Part shown: in pieces, positions 1 to 7,190 of the stretch | Layout of the letters: each line of letters opens with the position of its first letter | Numbering within the stretch: position 1 is the stretch's first letter | From: DASXVX01 sp036504075 | GTDB taxonomy: Bacteria; Bacillota; Sulfobacillia; Symbiobacteriales; Symbiobacteriaceae | Direction: 5' to 3' | Assembly (NCBI GenBank): GCA_036504075.1 | Contig: DASXVX010000009.1 | Location: forward strand, 124,001-188,000 | DNA length: 64,000 bases | Translations under genes and position numbers: made by a program | The notes under the pieces: generated by a model | What the model was told of the DNA's origin: nothing | Seen by the model: the letters and a program-made list of their open reading frames with translations, nothing else | The model's database searches: none

Positions 1-29
1 CCTCTGTTACCCGTATGTGCCGCGTACAT
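1..29 (-). CDS. 5' end of a mobile-element gene (partial)
   Basis: An ATG at 29 reading leftward gives MYAAHTGNR before the window ends. A good ribosome site (AAGGAG) lies about 10 bases upstream and overlaps the stop region of the preceding minus-strand gene. This fits the compact operon to its right. Too little is visible to say more. Confidence 0.5.
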
Positions 30-35
30 GGGTAC

Positions 36-437
36 TCACTCCTTGAGGGAGTCCGGGGAGGGCTGATAGAGTGCCTGCGCCGCTGTGGTGCCCTTCGGGG
101 TGATGCGTACCACCGTCAGACCCAGAACGCCCAAACTGTCGGCCAGGGCGTGGTTGATGCAGCGTGCCACAGCGCCCCTGTCGGGGAACTCTGTCAGCAG
201 ACAATTGCCCTTGAGCAGTTTTTGCAGCACTTCTTGCATCGGCTTGGTGATGCCGCTGAACTTCTCGGGCACCGGCATGAAGTCACCGATTCGCAAACCT
301 TCGATGATCACGGCGGTGCCAATCTGCACGTCGAAAGTCACTCCATCGGGGTTACAGATGATCACGCGGCCGGTCTTGCCAAAGTGCCGATGCTTCGCCT
401 TGGTGATGCAGACCTTTTGCTGCTCCGAAATGCTCAC
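36..437 (-). CDS. hypothetical protein, mobile-element operon
   Basis: A 133-residue protein with a GTG start at 437, preceded by AAAGGAG. Residues ~15-50 (HFGKTGRVIICNPDG onward) look like a small beta-barrel of KOW/SH3 type, but this is only an impression. The C-terminal half is predicted mixed helix with no motif I recognise. It is one of a run of same-strand genes with very short spacers, typical of phage early or plasmid operons. Function unknown. Confidence 0.65.
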   Translation of the reverse strand: MSISEQQKVCITKAKHRHFGKTGRVIICNPDGVTFDVQIGTAVIIEGLRIGDFMPVPEKFSGITKPMQEVLQKLLKGNCLLTEFPDRGAVARCINHALADSLGVLGLTVVRITPKGTTAAQALYQPSPDSLKE

Positions 438-468
438 GTTCTCGCTCCTTTCAGGGGGAGGGGGTCGT

Positions 469-870
469 TTAGTCGTAGATGAGCGGGTCGAGCGGGCCAG
501 CCTTCGGACTCTTTGCCCCCGGATAAACGGGCGAAAGGTCGAAGGCCTCCTCGAAAGCCGTTGCCAACTCCAGCAGATGCGCGTTGTACTTGGCCGTGCC
601 CTTCTTGGTCAGATATCGCCCACCGCCCGCGTCTTCGCGTTCGTGCGGCAAAGCGGGCCGAGTCTGGCAGCCGTACACGTAGTTGGACAGGTAATCGCGG
701 ATGCGGTCAATTACGTCGCTCACGACTCTTATCGACTCGTCCAGGGCGAATGCCTTCCGTGCGGCCTCGGGGAGAAGCGAAACGAATCGCTCGAAAGACT
801 CTGCCGTGACCGGCACCGTGGCGGGGTCAACCACCTCGCGACCGGTCGATTCTGCAATCTCGGTAATCAC
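469..870 (-). CDS. hypothetical protein, mobile-element operon
   Basis: A 133-residue acidic, mainly helical protein. The GTG start at 870 has GGAGGAG upstream. No motif is recognised. It starts 3 bases after the stop of its upstream neighbour (stop at 874), so the two are probably translationally coupled. Function unknown. Confidence 0.65.
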   Translation of the reverse strand: MITEIAESTGREVVDPATVPVTAESFERFVSLLPEAARKAFALDESIRVVSDVIDRIRDYLSNYVYGCQTRPALPHEREDAGGGRYLTKKGTAKYNAHLLELATAFEEAFDLSPVYPGAKSPKAGPLDPLIYD

Positions 871-873
871 GTC

Positions 874-1092
874 TTACTCCTCCTTGGGGATAGAGGGGGC
901 CTCTCCGGGGGTGGGTATGGCGACGAAATAGTTTCTGAATTCGTTGGTCTGCCAGTTTAGCGAGAAGCCCCGATCAACGTATTTGCACCGGACCCACGTC
1001 ACGTTAATGCTCTCCACTCTGACGCAGTCGCCAGATGGGTCCTTGAAGTGTTTACCGACCCACTCCTTGGGGTCGCTCATCAGGATAGTCAT
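874..1092 (-). CDS. small hypothetical protein, mobile-element operon
   Basis: A 72-residue protein. ATG at 1092 has AAAGGAGGG eight bases upstream; a second in-frame Met four codons on is less well placed. It is aromatic-rich with alternating strands (EWVGKHFKDPSGDCVRVESI), suggesting a small all-beta fold. No family recognised. Confidence 0.6.
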   Translation of the reverse strand: MTILMSDPKEWVGKHFKDPSGDCVRVESINVTWVRCKYVDRGFSLNWQTNEFRNYFVAIPTPGEAPSIPKEE

Positions 1093-1122
1093 GGCTCTAT
1101 CCCTCCTTTGGGGTGACGGGGG

Positions 1123-1347
1123 TCACGACGGAACGGGAGCAGGCTTTACCTTGGCCTCCAGGGTGGCCAGAACGATGTTCAGGGCCGCGTCCTTGGAGAC
1201 TTCCTGTGTCACCTCAACCACGTAGGCGGACGTGCCCAACATCTGCGCCAACACCAGACGCCTGGTGAGCGCGTCGGCCCGCTCGAAGGCTTCGATGCCG
1301 CGCTCCATGCGGTTCAAGGTAGCGGGCAACAAATCGGGTTTAGGCAT
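1123..1347 (-). CDS. small hypothetical protein, mobile-element operon
   Basis: A 74-residue helical protein starting at ATG 1347 (MPKPDLLPATLNRMERG). The open frame extends further upstream, but that part overlaps the ASCH gene. GAGAGGAG about 11 bases before 1347 supports the short start. No family recognised. Confidence 0.55.
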   Translation of the reverse strand: MPKPDLLPATLNRMERGIEAFERADALTRRLVLAQMLGTSAYVVEVTQEVSKDAALNIVLATLEAKVKPAPVPS

Positions 1348-1364
1348 TACGAATCGCTCTCCTC

Positions 1365-1703
1365 TCATACAGGCAGGGTGGTCTGTTGAAGCTGCACCAC
1401 CAAACGGAACTCGACCACCCACACCAACAGTTCATCGTCCCACCGGGCTTTGTAGATCCGTTCCCACGCGGCCTTGTAGGAGTTCACCGATGCATACCCT
1501 TCTTTGCGGGCGTCATCCTCTGATAGGGAGCCTAGCCGGGCCTGATAGACGTACATGATTTCGACCCGGCATTCTTCAGGGCCGAACCAACTGGCTTTGA
1601 CAGTGTGGGAGTGCCCTTCAATCCACCGTTTGTCGCCCAGCCGGCGCGTCTGCGTCTTGGCACTGGCCTTGATGAGCGTGATGTGCTCGGGCTTGAAGAT
1701 CAC
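1365..1703 (-). CDS. ASCH-domain protein
   Basis: A 112-residue protein that looks like an ASCH (PUA-like) domain: an N-terminal MIFKPEHITLIKASAKTQTR strand/helix, then the typical SLSEDDARKEGYAS segment and a C-terminal WERIYKARWDDE...VWVVEFRLV strand. ASCH proteins are thought to bind RNA or modified nucleosides and are common in phages of Gram-positive bacteria. The GTG start at 1703 has AAGGAGGG just upstream. The RNA-binding role comes from the family; its job in this element is unknown. Confidence 0.75.
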   Translation of the reverse strand: MIFKPEHITLIKASAKTQTRRLGDKRWIEGHSHTVKASWFGPEECRVEIMYVYQARLGSLSEDDARKEGYASVNSYKAAWERIYKARWDDELLVWVVEFRLVVQLQQTTLPV

Positions 1704-1713
1704 GGCACCCTCC

Positions 1714-2457
1714 TTACCCGGCGTATTGCCGCCAAGGGACTTCGGTTTTTGTGGGGATGAACTGGATAGCCAACTTCTCGCAGGTTGGCTTTCCGCGCAC
1801 CGGCTCGCGGGTGACCAGATAGGCTCCGCAAGCGATGCGCTTCAGCCCGCCGACTTGGCTAGGCGCAGCGGTGTCCTCCACGATGATGAAGCCTTCGAAA
1901 TCCCGGTGCTTGGCCGCGTACGCCCGAATGGTCCCTTCGCGTGGTCGCCAGTGGTTTGGGGTGGTCACCGGTATTATCGGAGCACGGCCCACCAGGAAGC
2001 GAGCAATGGACCGCAGGCGCAGGGGAAGCGGGATGCGGTCACGTTGTACCAGTTCCCGCAGACGCCGCTTGATTGCGCCCCGGCTATGGTCCTGGTACAG
2101 TTCCTGCCTGGCCTTTCGGCACTTCTCGCCGATGGAACCGGGGCCTGCGACCGGTTCTTGGCCGCACTGCCGACAGACACGTTCAGCCTTGCGTTCTTCG
2201 CCGCGGGCTATTTCCTTGGCGGCTTCCAATGCGAGGCAATCGGCGCACCGGCCCCGTCCGCGTTTGCGCGGTTGACCGCAGTAACAGAGGTTGTGGCGCT
2301 CTCGTTGGGCGTTGTACCGGGTCATCCGCGCCGCCTGCAAATCGGTATGCCTTTGACACATGGGCCGTCCGGGAAGCGGCGGGTCGTCACATTCGGTGCA
2401 AGTCCCGGCGGCGACTCTCGCCGCACGTCTGGCGGCAACCGATGCGGCATCTGACAT
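1714..2457 (-). CDS. Cys-rich protein with three zinc-ribbon-like modules
   Basis: A 247-residue protein. The N-terminal ~120 residues hold three successive Cys/His modules: CTECDDPPLPGRPMCQRH, CYCGQPRKRGRGRCADC and a third with CRQC and a later Cys. Arg-rich helices separate them. The C-terminal half carries no Cys pairs and looks globular. The layout suggests several structural zincs and nucleic-acid binding. No named family is recognised. The ATG at 2457 follows AAGGAAGGGG. Confidence 0.65.
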   Translation of the reverse strand: MSDAASVAARRAARVAAGTCTECDDPPLPGRPMCQRHTDLQAARMTRYNAQRERHNLCYCGQPRKRGRGRCADCLALEAAKEIARGEERKAERVCRQCGQEPVAGPGSIGEKCRKARQELYQDHSRGAIKRRLRELVQRDRIPLPLRLRSIARFLVGRAPIIPVTTPNHWRPREGTIRAYAAKHRDFEGFIIVEDTAAPSQVGGLKRIACGAYLVTREPVRGKPTCEKLAIQFIPTKTEVPWRQYAG

Positions 2458-2475
2458 GGGCCTGTACCCCTTCCT

Positions 2476-2742
2476 TCAGTCAGCGGTCAGCTTCCAGCCA
2501 GGGCAGAGGTATTGCGTAACCCCTACAAGGTCGAAAGGGTCGGTCTTCACACCAAAACAGGGCTTCGCTTCGATGCGGCCGCACGTCTTGCACCCGGCGA
2601 ACTTCTCGGGGAGCGTCAGGGCGTCGATGCTCTGCCCTTCCGGCACCCGTCCGAGTTCAGCGTCCAGAGTGGCGGGAAAGCGGTCCTTAACCACCTGATG
2701 AGTCATTCCACACGGAGCGCGATATGCGCGGCTATGGGACAT
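2476..2742 (-). CDS. small hypothetical protein with CxxC, mobile-element operon
   Basis: An 88-residue protein starting at ATG 2742 (MSHSRAYRAP). AAGGAGGG lies eight bases upstream; the longer frame opening at a TTG would contain that ribosome site and is rejected. A central GCKTCG pair and two further Cys suggest a small metal-binding protein. Function unknown. Confidence 0.55.
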   Translation of the reverse strand: MSHSRAYRAPCGMTHQVVKDRFPATLDAELGRVPEGQSIDALTLPEKFAGCKTCGRIEAKPCFGVKTDPFDLVGVTQYLCPGWKLTAD

Positions 2743-2785
2743 GAGGCTTCCCTCCTTCAATCAGCGGATGATCTCGGAATCGAAT

Positions 2786-3778
2786 TCAACATGGTCCGTC
2801 GTTCTCGCCGAAAGCGCCGGCAGGCAGTTGCCAATCGGCTCCATCCGGCAGGATGATTGGTGCTATGTACTCCTCGGCAAGGGCCTGGCGAATGTCCCAC
2901 GGGTTCATCCGGTAGGGCTTTCCCCGCGCGGCCCGTTGCCGTACCGACTCAGTCCGGTTGATCGTGCAGCCGAACTCTTCCTCATATAGCGCCGTCTGCT
3001 CAAAGCGGTCCGATGCAATTTCCCGGATGCTGGCCCACTGGTTTGGGCTGCCGAAGATGCACATGAAGCACGAGAGCCGCCCCCATCCGAGGAAGTAGGC
3101 CGGGTGCGCCACCACCCGCCAGCGCTCGATGATTTCCCACACCTGCGCCGTGGACCATTTGTGAACCGGTCGCCAGTGATCAACCCAGCGCCGTTGACGT
3201 TTCACCTTGCTGTTTCTGGTGTCAGTGCGGTGGGGTTCAAACTCCGCATAGCGGGCGCGTCCTGGGCTTTCTTCGGCGCGTTCCCCGGAGATGAACAGGG
3301 TTTTGCCCGCGAGGAACCGGTCTTGATTGGTGATGGCTTTGGAACCCACGTCGATTTTGAGATAGGGACTGCACCACCGGACTCGTAAGTCTGCGCTTAC
3401 CTGTGGAAACCGGCGTCTGGTGCCGATGTCACCGCGGTCGCCGCCAGCCTCCCGGACCCCTTCTGGCATCTCGAAGGATGTCGCACGGGTCCGGGCATTC
3501 TCCTTCAGCATCTCGCCTTCGAAGCCGCCTTGCTTCCAGCTGAAGTACAGTCTCACACCGAACGCATGGGCGAACTTGCGGCAGTAGTCGGGCGTCGAAG
3601 GCCAGTCCATCCGAAAGTGTGGGTTTTCGCGCCCGTCGATGTCGTGGTGCCAGAGTTCAATGCGCTCTATCGGCACCCCTAACTCCAACAGGCGAAGAAA
3701 GCAGGCCGTGCTATCCTTGCCACCTGAGAAAGCAATCACGAAGCGGTCGTAGTCGGACAGGTTGGGAGTGAACGCCAC
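2786..3778 (-). CDS. PAPS reductase-family (PP-loop ATPase) protein, phage type
   Basis: A 330-residue protein. Near the N-terminus it has the PP-loop AFSGGKDSTACFLRLLELG, the ATP-pyrophosphatase signature shared by PAPS reductases, DndC and tRNA thiolation enzymes. Later it has WCSPYLKID and a C-terminal LSCFMCIFGSPNQW, where Cys residues could bind metal or an Fe-S cluster. Phage and plasmid members of this family are often annotated phosphoadenosine phosphosulfate reductase, but they sit away from sulfate-assimilation genes and probably modify nucleic acid or nucleotides. No dnd or ssp genes are visible here. The GTG start at 3778 follows GGGGGAA. Confidence 0.8.
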   Translation of the reverse strand: MAFTPNLSDYDRFVIAFSGGKDSTACFLRLLELGVPIERIELWHHDIDGRENPHFRMDWPSTPDYCRKFAHAFGVRLYFSWKQGGFEGEMLKENARTRATSFEMPEGVREAGGDRGDIGTRRRFPQVSADLRVRWCSPYLKIDVGSKAITNQDRFLAGKTLFISGERAEESPGRARYAEFEPHRTDTRNSKVKRQRRWVDHWRPVHKWSTAQVWEIIERWRVVAHPAYFLGWGRLSCFMCIFGSPNQWASIREIASDRFEQTALYEEEFGCTINRTESVRQRAARGKPYRMNPWDIRQALAEEYIAPIILPDGADWQLPAGAFGENDGPC

Positions 3779-3825
3779 CGTGATTCCCCCTATGGTTCAG
3801 TCAGCGGATACCGGGATAGTCCTGG

Positions 3826-4128
3826 CTAGTCGTCGGCGTTTTCACCGGTCCGCAGTACCGGGAGCCGACCTTTGCGCTGCATCTCCAGCAGATGGGCGTT
3901 CAGAGCCTGCACGAATGCTGGATTGGGATGGTAGTCAGGCTCTCCCCGGTCGTTTGCCTCTCGCGCAGCCAGGCACGCATCGGCGGCCTCATCCAGTGCG
4001 ATGTCGGCGGCGTGGCGGTTGCTGTTGCGAATTGCGGACTCGGCACGGGTCAGAAGGGCCCCGATGTCCGTGATCCGGCTCAACATGATTGACTGCCAAT
4101 TGGGACACGAATCAGGCTGCGCTACCAT
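3826..4128 (-). CDS. small hypothetical protein, mobile-element operon
   Basis: A 100-residue helical protein. The ATG at 4128 lies 7 bases after GGAGGT and overlaps the stop codon of the upstream HTH gene (TGATG), implying coupling. The middle is Ala-rich helix (ALDEAADACLAAREA). No family recognised. Confidence 0.55.
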   Translation of the reverse strand: MVAQPDSCPNWQSIMLSRITDIGALLTRAESAIRNSNRHAADIALDEAADACLAAREANDRGEPDYHPNPAFVQALNAHLLEMQRKGRLPVLRTGENADD

Positions 4129-4589
4129 CACGTAGACCTCCCTCCAGACAGAAGCTTGTCCAGGGCATCCAGGAGTCCGTTCAGGGCCTCGAAGTGGCTC
4201 GGCAGGTCCGTTACCCCTCTGAACCGGTACGAGTCCACATCTGCCCGCAAGCGTTCAATCAGGGCCATGGTCTGCGCCTGATTCGGCGTCCAGACCAGCA
4301 ATTCGGAAACGGATATCCCATAGACCCCGGCCAAGGTCTCCAGCACCGACAGTGTCGGACTTGTTTTCCGTCCCGTCTCCATCTGGGAGAGGTAGCCCCC
4401 AGTCAGCCCTGTTCGATCGCTTAGAGACATCAGGCTCCAGCCGTGAGCCAGCCGGATCTGCTGCATGCGCCACCCGAGGGTGCCGGGCGGCAATTCGGCA
4501 GGAAGCCGTCCAACCGCAACGGGGTGGATAGCGACGAAAACCCCCACGGTGACGATTGTCAGCGCCAAACCGCAGACTAAAATGAGCAT
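4128..4589 (-). CDS. membrane-anchored Xre-type HTH protein
   Basis: A 153-residue protein. Residues ~1-22 are an uncharged hydrophobic segment (MLILVCGLALTIVTVGVF...). A Pro-rich linker follows, then a Cro/C1-type HTH at about 40-98 (MQQIRLAHGWSLMSLSDRTG, then YLSQMETGRK). The start is the ATG at 4589, eight bases after AGGAGG; starting after the hydrophobic segment would leave no ribosome site. A tethered HTH regulator is unusual. It could sense the membrane or hold element DNA there; both ideas are inference. Confidence 0.75.
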   Translation of the reverse strand: MLILVCGLALTIVTVGVFVAIHPVAVGRLPAELPPGTLGWRMQQIRLAHGWSLMSLSDRTGLTGGYLSQMETGRKTSPTLSVLETLAGVYGISVSELLVWTPNQAQTMALIERLRADVDSYRFRGVTDLPSHFEALNGLLDALDKLLSGGRST

Positions 4590-4621
4590 CCGGTTCACCT
4601 CCTATCGGATGGAGTGACGGG

Positions 4622-4909
4622 TTAACCATCCCATCCCGGGTCGTCATCATCGGCAACTTTGGGGCTGGTGAGGCTCACTGTCGAACCCGCTGGGGCCGGG
4701 TTTGCGAGTGGAGTGAACGTCACTTTTCCTCGGGTGACGTTCACTCTCGGGGCAGAGATGGCTTCCGGGTCCACGGGGGACGCTCGGAAGCCCACGCGCA
4801 TCAATCTGGCCCCTTCGGTACTCATGTCTTTGAAGTGGTCAAGGTGAGTCCAAAGGGGGTCGTCCGGGTCAAGGTAAACCGAGAGCTTACGTTTCCTGCG
4901 GGTGCCCAT
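4622..4909 (-). CDS. candidate ParR-like partner of the actin homologue
   Basis: A 95-residue protein encoded 6 bases downstream of the ParM-like gene, the usual place for the DNA-binding adaptor (ParR). The N-terminus is basic (MGTRRKRKLSVYL). PDDPLWTHLDHFKD then resembles the start of a ribbon-helix-helix fold, and the tail is acidic (ADDDDPGWDG). The same PDDPLxxxLxxF pattern occurs in the first gene of the operon (6717-6953). The ParR role is inferred from position and this pattern, not from a clear family match. Confidence 0.5.
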   Translation of the reverse strand: MGTRRKRKLSVYLDPDDPLWTHLDHFKDMSTEGARLMRVGFRASPVDPEAISAPRVNVTRGKVTFTPLANPAPAGSTVSLTSPKVADDDDPGWDG

Positions 4910-4915
4910 CGGCGA

Positions 4916-5899
4916 TCACCGGCGTTCCAGCTTGCGTTTGAAGTAGCCGCCAACGTTGCCGAACTCCGGGCGCCGGGGCATCCGCACCGGGACGCCCAAC
5001 TCTGCGGCCAACACGCCTTCGAAAAGGTGCGAGCCACCGCCCACCAACAGGGCCACATCCCAAAGTCGCACGTCGCCGGCGTGGCGCATAGCCTTAGCCG
5101 CGATCGACCGGGCGATTGGGGCGGCGGCCCGAGCGATCAGTTCACCCAGCGGGACCGACCGGCCGGAAACACGGAACGACTCCCGGCGGCGCCACAAGGC
5201 GTCGATTTCCTCTGGCTCTTTGGTCACCCCGTACTCGGTCTGGATCAGTCGCTTCGTCTCCTCATAGACCGTCCAGACCCCCTGGTCGATGGTCATGATT
5301 GACCGGTTACCCAAAGCGGCCTTGCGCCCGTTCATGAGGCAGACATCCGTCGTCCGGTGGCCGGGGTCGATCACGATGGACCGCAGTTCCAGCAGGTCGG
5401 CGTTGGCGGTGTTCAGTTCGCCGTCGTCGTGAAGCAGAAAATCGAAAAACGCGGCGCCGGATTGCGGATCAACCGATACTCCGGCGACTTCGACATGGTA
5501 GGGTAAGCCGTTGTAGCGAAAGTCAAAGACGTCGGTCATGTGCTGCTTCATCTCGGCTTGGCGGCCCGGCGAGTTGTAGTGCGCCGGCGGCAACCCGGTC
5601 GCCAGCGCCATGACGGTCGTGTTGTAATGGCGGGCAAGATGGGCGAGCGCCACCAGGCATTTGGCCTTCTCGTCAACCGTGACGATTTTGTCGTCGCGAA
5701 TCGCCCAGCGGCGGTGCTCCAAGCTCAAAGCGGGCTCGCCAATCAGATAGGCGTGGCCGTCGAACTCGACCAGGCCGGCCGGGTCGGACCAGGCGCCCAG
5801 TTCGGCAACCACAGCGGGGAATGACTCCCGATAGCCGGGGCCGGCCACTTTGACCAGCCCGAAACCCAGATCCACACCGAACAGGGGAATGTCGCCCAT
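4916..5899 (-). CDS. parM: ParM/Alp-like actin-family segregation ATPase
   Basis: A 327-residue protein of ParM-like length. It shows the actin-superfamily nucleotide motifs in order: phosphate-1 loop VDLGFGLVKVAG near residue 9, phosphate-2 loop IDPGHRTTDVCLMNG mid-protein, and adenosine motif VALLVGGGSHLF near residue 290. ParM-type proteins polymerise with ATP and push replicons or phage DNA apart, using a ParR adaptor bound to a centromere. Its presence suggests the element can exist as a low-copy replicon. ATG at 5899 follows AAAGGAG. The downstream small gene could encode the adaptor. Confidence 0.85.
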   Translation of the reverse strand: MGDIPLFGVDLGFGLVKVAGPGYRESFPAVVAELGAWSDPAGLVEFDGHAYLIGEPALSLEHRRWAIRDDKIVTVDEKAKCLVALAHLARHYNTTVMALATGLPPAHYNSPGRQAEMKQHMTDVFDFRYNGLPYHVEVAGVSVDPQSGAAFFDFLLHDDGELNTANADLLELRSIVIDPGHRTTDVCLMNGRKAALGNRSIMTIDQGVWTVYEETKRLIQTEYGVTKEPEEIDALWRRRESFRVSGRSVPLGELIARAAAPIARSIAAKAMRHAGDVRLWDVALLVGGGSHLFEGVLAAELGVPVRMPRRPEFGNVGGYFKRKLERR

Positions 5900-5956
5900 G
5901 TGTTGATGCTCCTTTCGTCCTTCGGAATACCGGTGCGGCCCGAGAAGGGTCGTCCC

Positions 5957-6724
5957 TTATCTGGCCGCCCGCGCTTCCTTGCGCCGGTTTCGAGTTGCCA
6001 GAGCCCGGACGCGCCATTCTGGCGGGTCCAGCCAAGTTTCCATGTACGCGTGCACCGCTTCAACTTGGGCGTCTGTCAAGGGCGGAGCGGTGCGTTCCAG
6101 TGGTTCGCGGGCGACCCTGATGCGCTCCAACTCCGCGTTGCTCTCGCGGTATTCATGAATCAAGTCGAGAAGTGGGGCCGCCCGCCGGAGTTGCACGGGG
6201 TCCATCGGATGACGACCAGCCCGCGCTTCGATCACATGGACCAAAGCCGCCTCCGCCCACCTTTCGACTAACGAGTTTGGAACCCGGATTACCTCGAAAC
6301 CGATACTTGCGAAAAAGGCGTCTTTGAGTCCGTCGCGTACCTGGCTCTTTTGGCTGCGATGCGAAGGGCCGTCGATTTCCCAGACCTTATGCTCCGCCCT
6401 GTCCACCAAGTCGGCCGTATAACTGGGTGCGCCCCACCTAGCCCTTCCGCCCCGTCCGGTGCCGAAAGTCACTTGAACCTCCATGAAGGGAAACCACTTC
6501 GAGAACACCGCTTCATGCCACGTAAGTCTGCCGAAACGGCGATAGCCGCCGAATGGATCGTCACCCCCGAAGATGGAGAAGGTGCCGTGATAGGCTTGTG
6601 TGCGCCCCCTCCGCCAAAGGTTAATGAACCGGGCAACGTCAGCTATTGCGGCGGCGACATCTTCGCCGCTTGCTCGTACCTTCACGGTCTCCAGGCTCCT
6701 GGTTACCGCCGGCATATCACCCAT
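5957..6724 (-). CDS. DUF559/VSR-like endonuclease-fold protein
   Basis: A 255-residue protein. Its centre carries a Vsr/PD-(D/E)xK-like core: an Asp in SYTADLVDR, the strand KVWEIDGPSHR with Glu, Asp and His, then the helix RDGLKDAFFASIG and strand FEVIRVPN. This order is typical of DUF559-type nuclease domains. Flanking regions are helical; the C-terminus is basic. It overlaps the upstream small gene by 8 bases and is translated from an ATG after GAGGTGAG. It may process or nick element DNA, but its substrate cannot be read from the sequence. Confidence 0.65.
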   Translation of the reverse strand: MGDMPAVTRSLETVKVRASGEDVAAAIADVARFINLWRRGRTQAYHGTFSIFGGDDPFGGYRRFGRLTWHEAVFSKWFPFMEVQVTFGTGRGGRARWGAPSYTADLVDRAEHKVWEIDGPSHRSQKSQVRDGLKDAFFASIGFEVIRVPNSLVERWAEAALVHVIEARAGRHPMDPVQLRRAAPLLDLIHEYRESNAELERIRVAREPLERTAPPLTDAQVEAVHAYMETWLDPPEWRVRALATRNRRKEARAAR

Positions 6725-6953
6725 CCTGTCTCACCTCCTGAGCGGCCCGAATCTCTTCCCGAATCAGCCGGCGCAGAAGAGTCTCGTCCGCTGTGATTTG
6801 TGCCGGGGGTTCAGGGAGTCCGAGCGCCCGGTAAAGCGGACGCTTTGCTCCACCGGCCCGGCCGCCGGCCTTGCCTTCGAACTTGGCCAGGTATTCGGCT
6901 AGCGGATCATCCGGCCCGGGTGTCAGCCGGATGTTTAGCGGCTTGAAGTCCAT
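6717..6953 (-). CDS. small PDDPL-motif protein, first gene of the mobile-element operon
   Basis: A 78-residue protein and the first gene after the promoter and attenuator-like leader. Its PLNIRLTPGPDDPLAEYLAK stretch matches the pattern in the gene just downstream of parM (PDDPLxxxLxxF), so the two may be diverged paralogues. Gly/Ala/Arg-rich middle, helical C-terminus. ATG at 6953 is preceded by AGGTGGTG. It could be a DNA-binding adaptor or autorepressor for the ParM system; this is inference. Confidence 0.55.
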   Translation of the reverse strand: MDFKPLNIRLTPGPDDPLAEYLAKFEGKAGGRAGGAKRPLYRALGLPEPPAQITADETLLRRLIREEIRAAQEVRQDG

Positions 6954-6997
6954 GTCATCACCACCTGCTTTCGACGATTGCGGTTGAAGACAAACAA

Positions 6998-7043
6998 AAA
7001 GGGCCTCAGTCCCTCTCCGTAAGGAAAGAGACCAAGGCCCTTT
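6998..7043 (-). terminator. attenuator-like hairpin in the operon leader
   Basis: A perfect 9-bp outer stem (AAAGGGCCT with AGGCCCTTT) encloses a second, G-U-containing stem. On the minus strand it is followed by TTTTTGTTTG, as in an intrinsic terminator. It lies between the minus-strand promoter and the first operon gene, so it would interrupt the leader. GCCCT...AGGGC just upstream (7037-7051) could pair with the 5' arm and act as an antiterminator. Confidence 0.65.
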
Positions 7044-7086
7044 AGCAGGGCTCCACTTTTAGGCGCTCATACGACGCTCCGCAGTC

Positions 7087-7115
7087 AGAATAGCACGCCC
7101 CCCCGGAGCCGTCAA
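7087..7115 (-). promoter_or_regulatory. sigma-A-type promoter for the mobile-element operon
   Basis: On the minus strand TTGACG (7110-7115) is separated by exactly 17 bases from TATTCT (7087-7092). This is close to the consensus and directs transcription into the attenuator-like leader and the parM operon. Confidence 0.7.
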
Positions 7116-7141
7116 CACGGTTTTGCCTATCGAGTGAGGCG

Positions 7142-7170
7142 TTGTCGTCATGCCCGCAAAATGGTATGTT
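7142..7170 (+). promoter_or_regulatory. candidate promoter for the serine recombinase
   Basis: TTGTCG (7142-7147), 17 bases, TATGTT (7165-7170). Transcription would begin just before the ribosome site of the recombinase gene. It diverges from the operon promoter with about 25 bases between the two -35 boxes, so one regulator could affect both. Confidence 0.5.
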
Positions 7171-7190
7171 CTTTCCAGAGGTGGCATGCC

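Noticed and set aside
7060..7071. Leader peptide (ATG AGC GCC TAA) in the attenuator region
   Set aside because: Only three codons and no ribosome site; no regulatory codon run, so classical translation-coupled attenuation is not supported.
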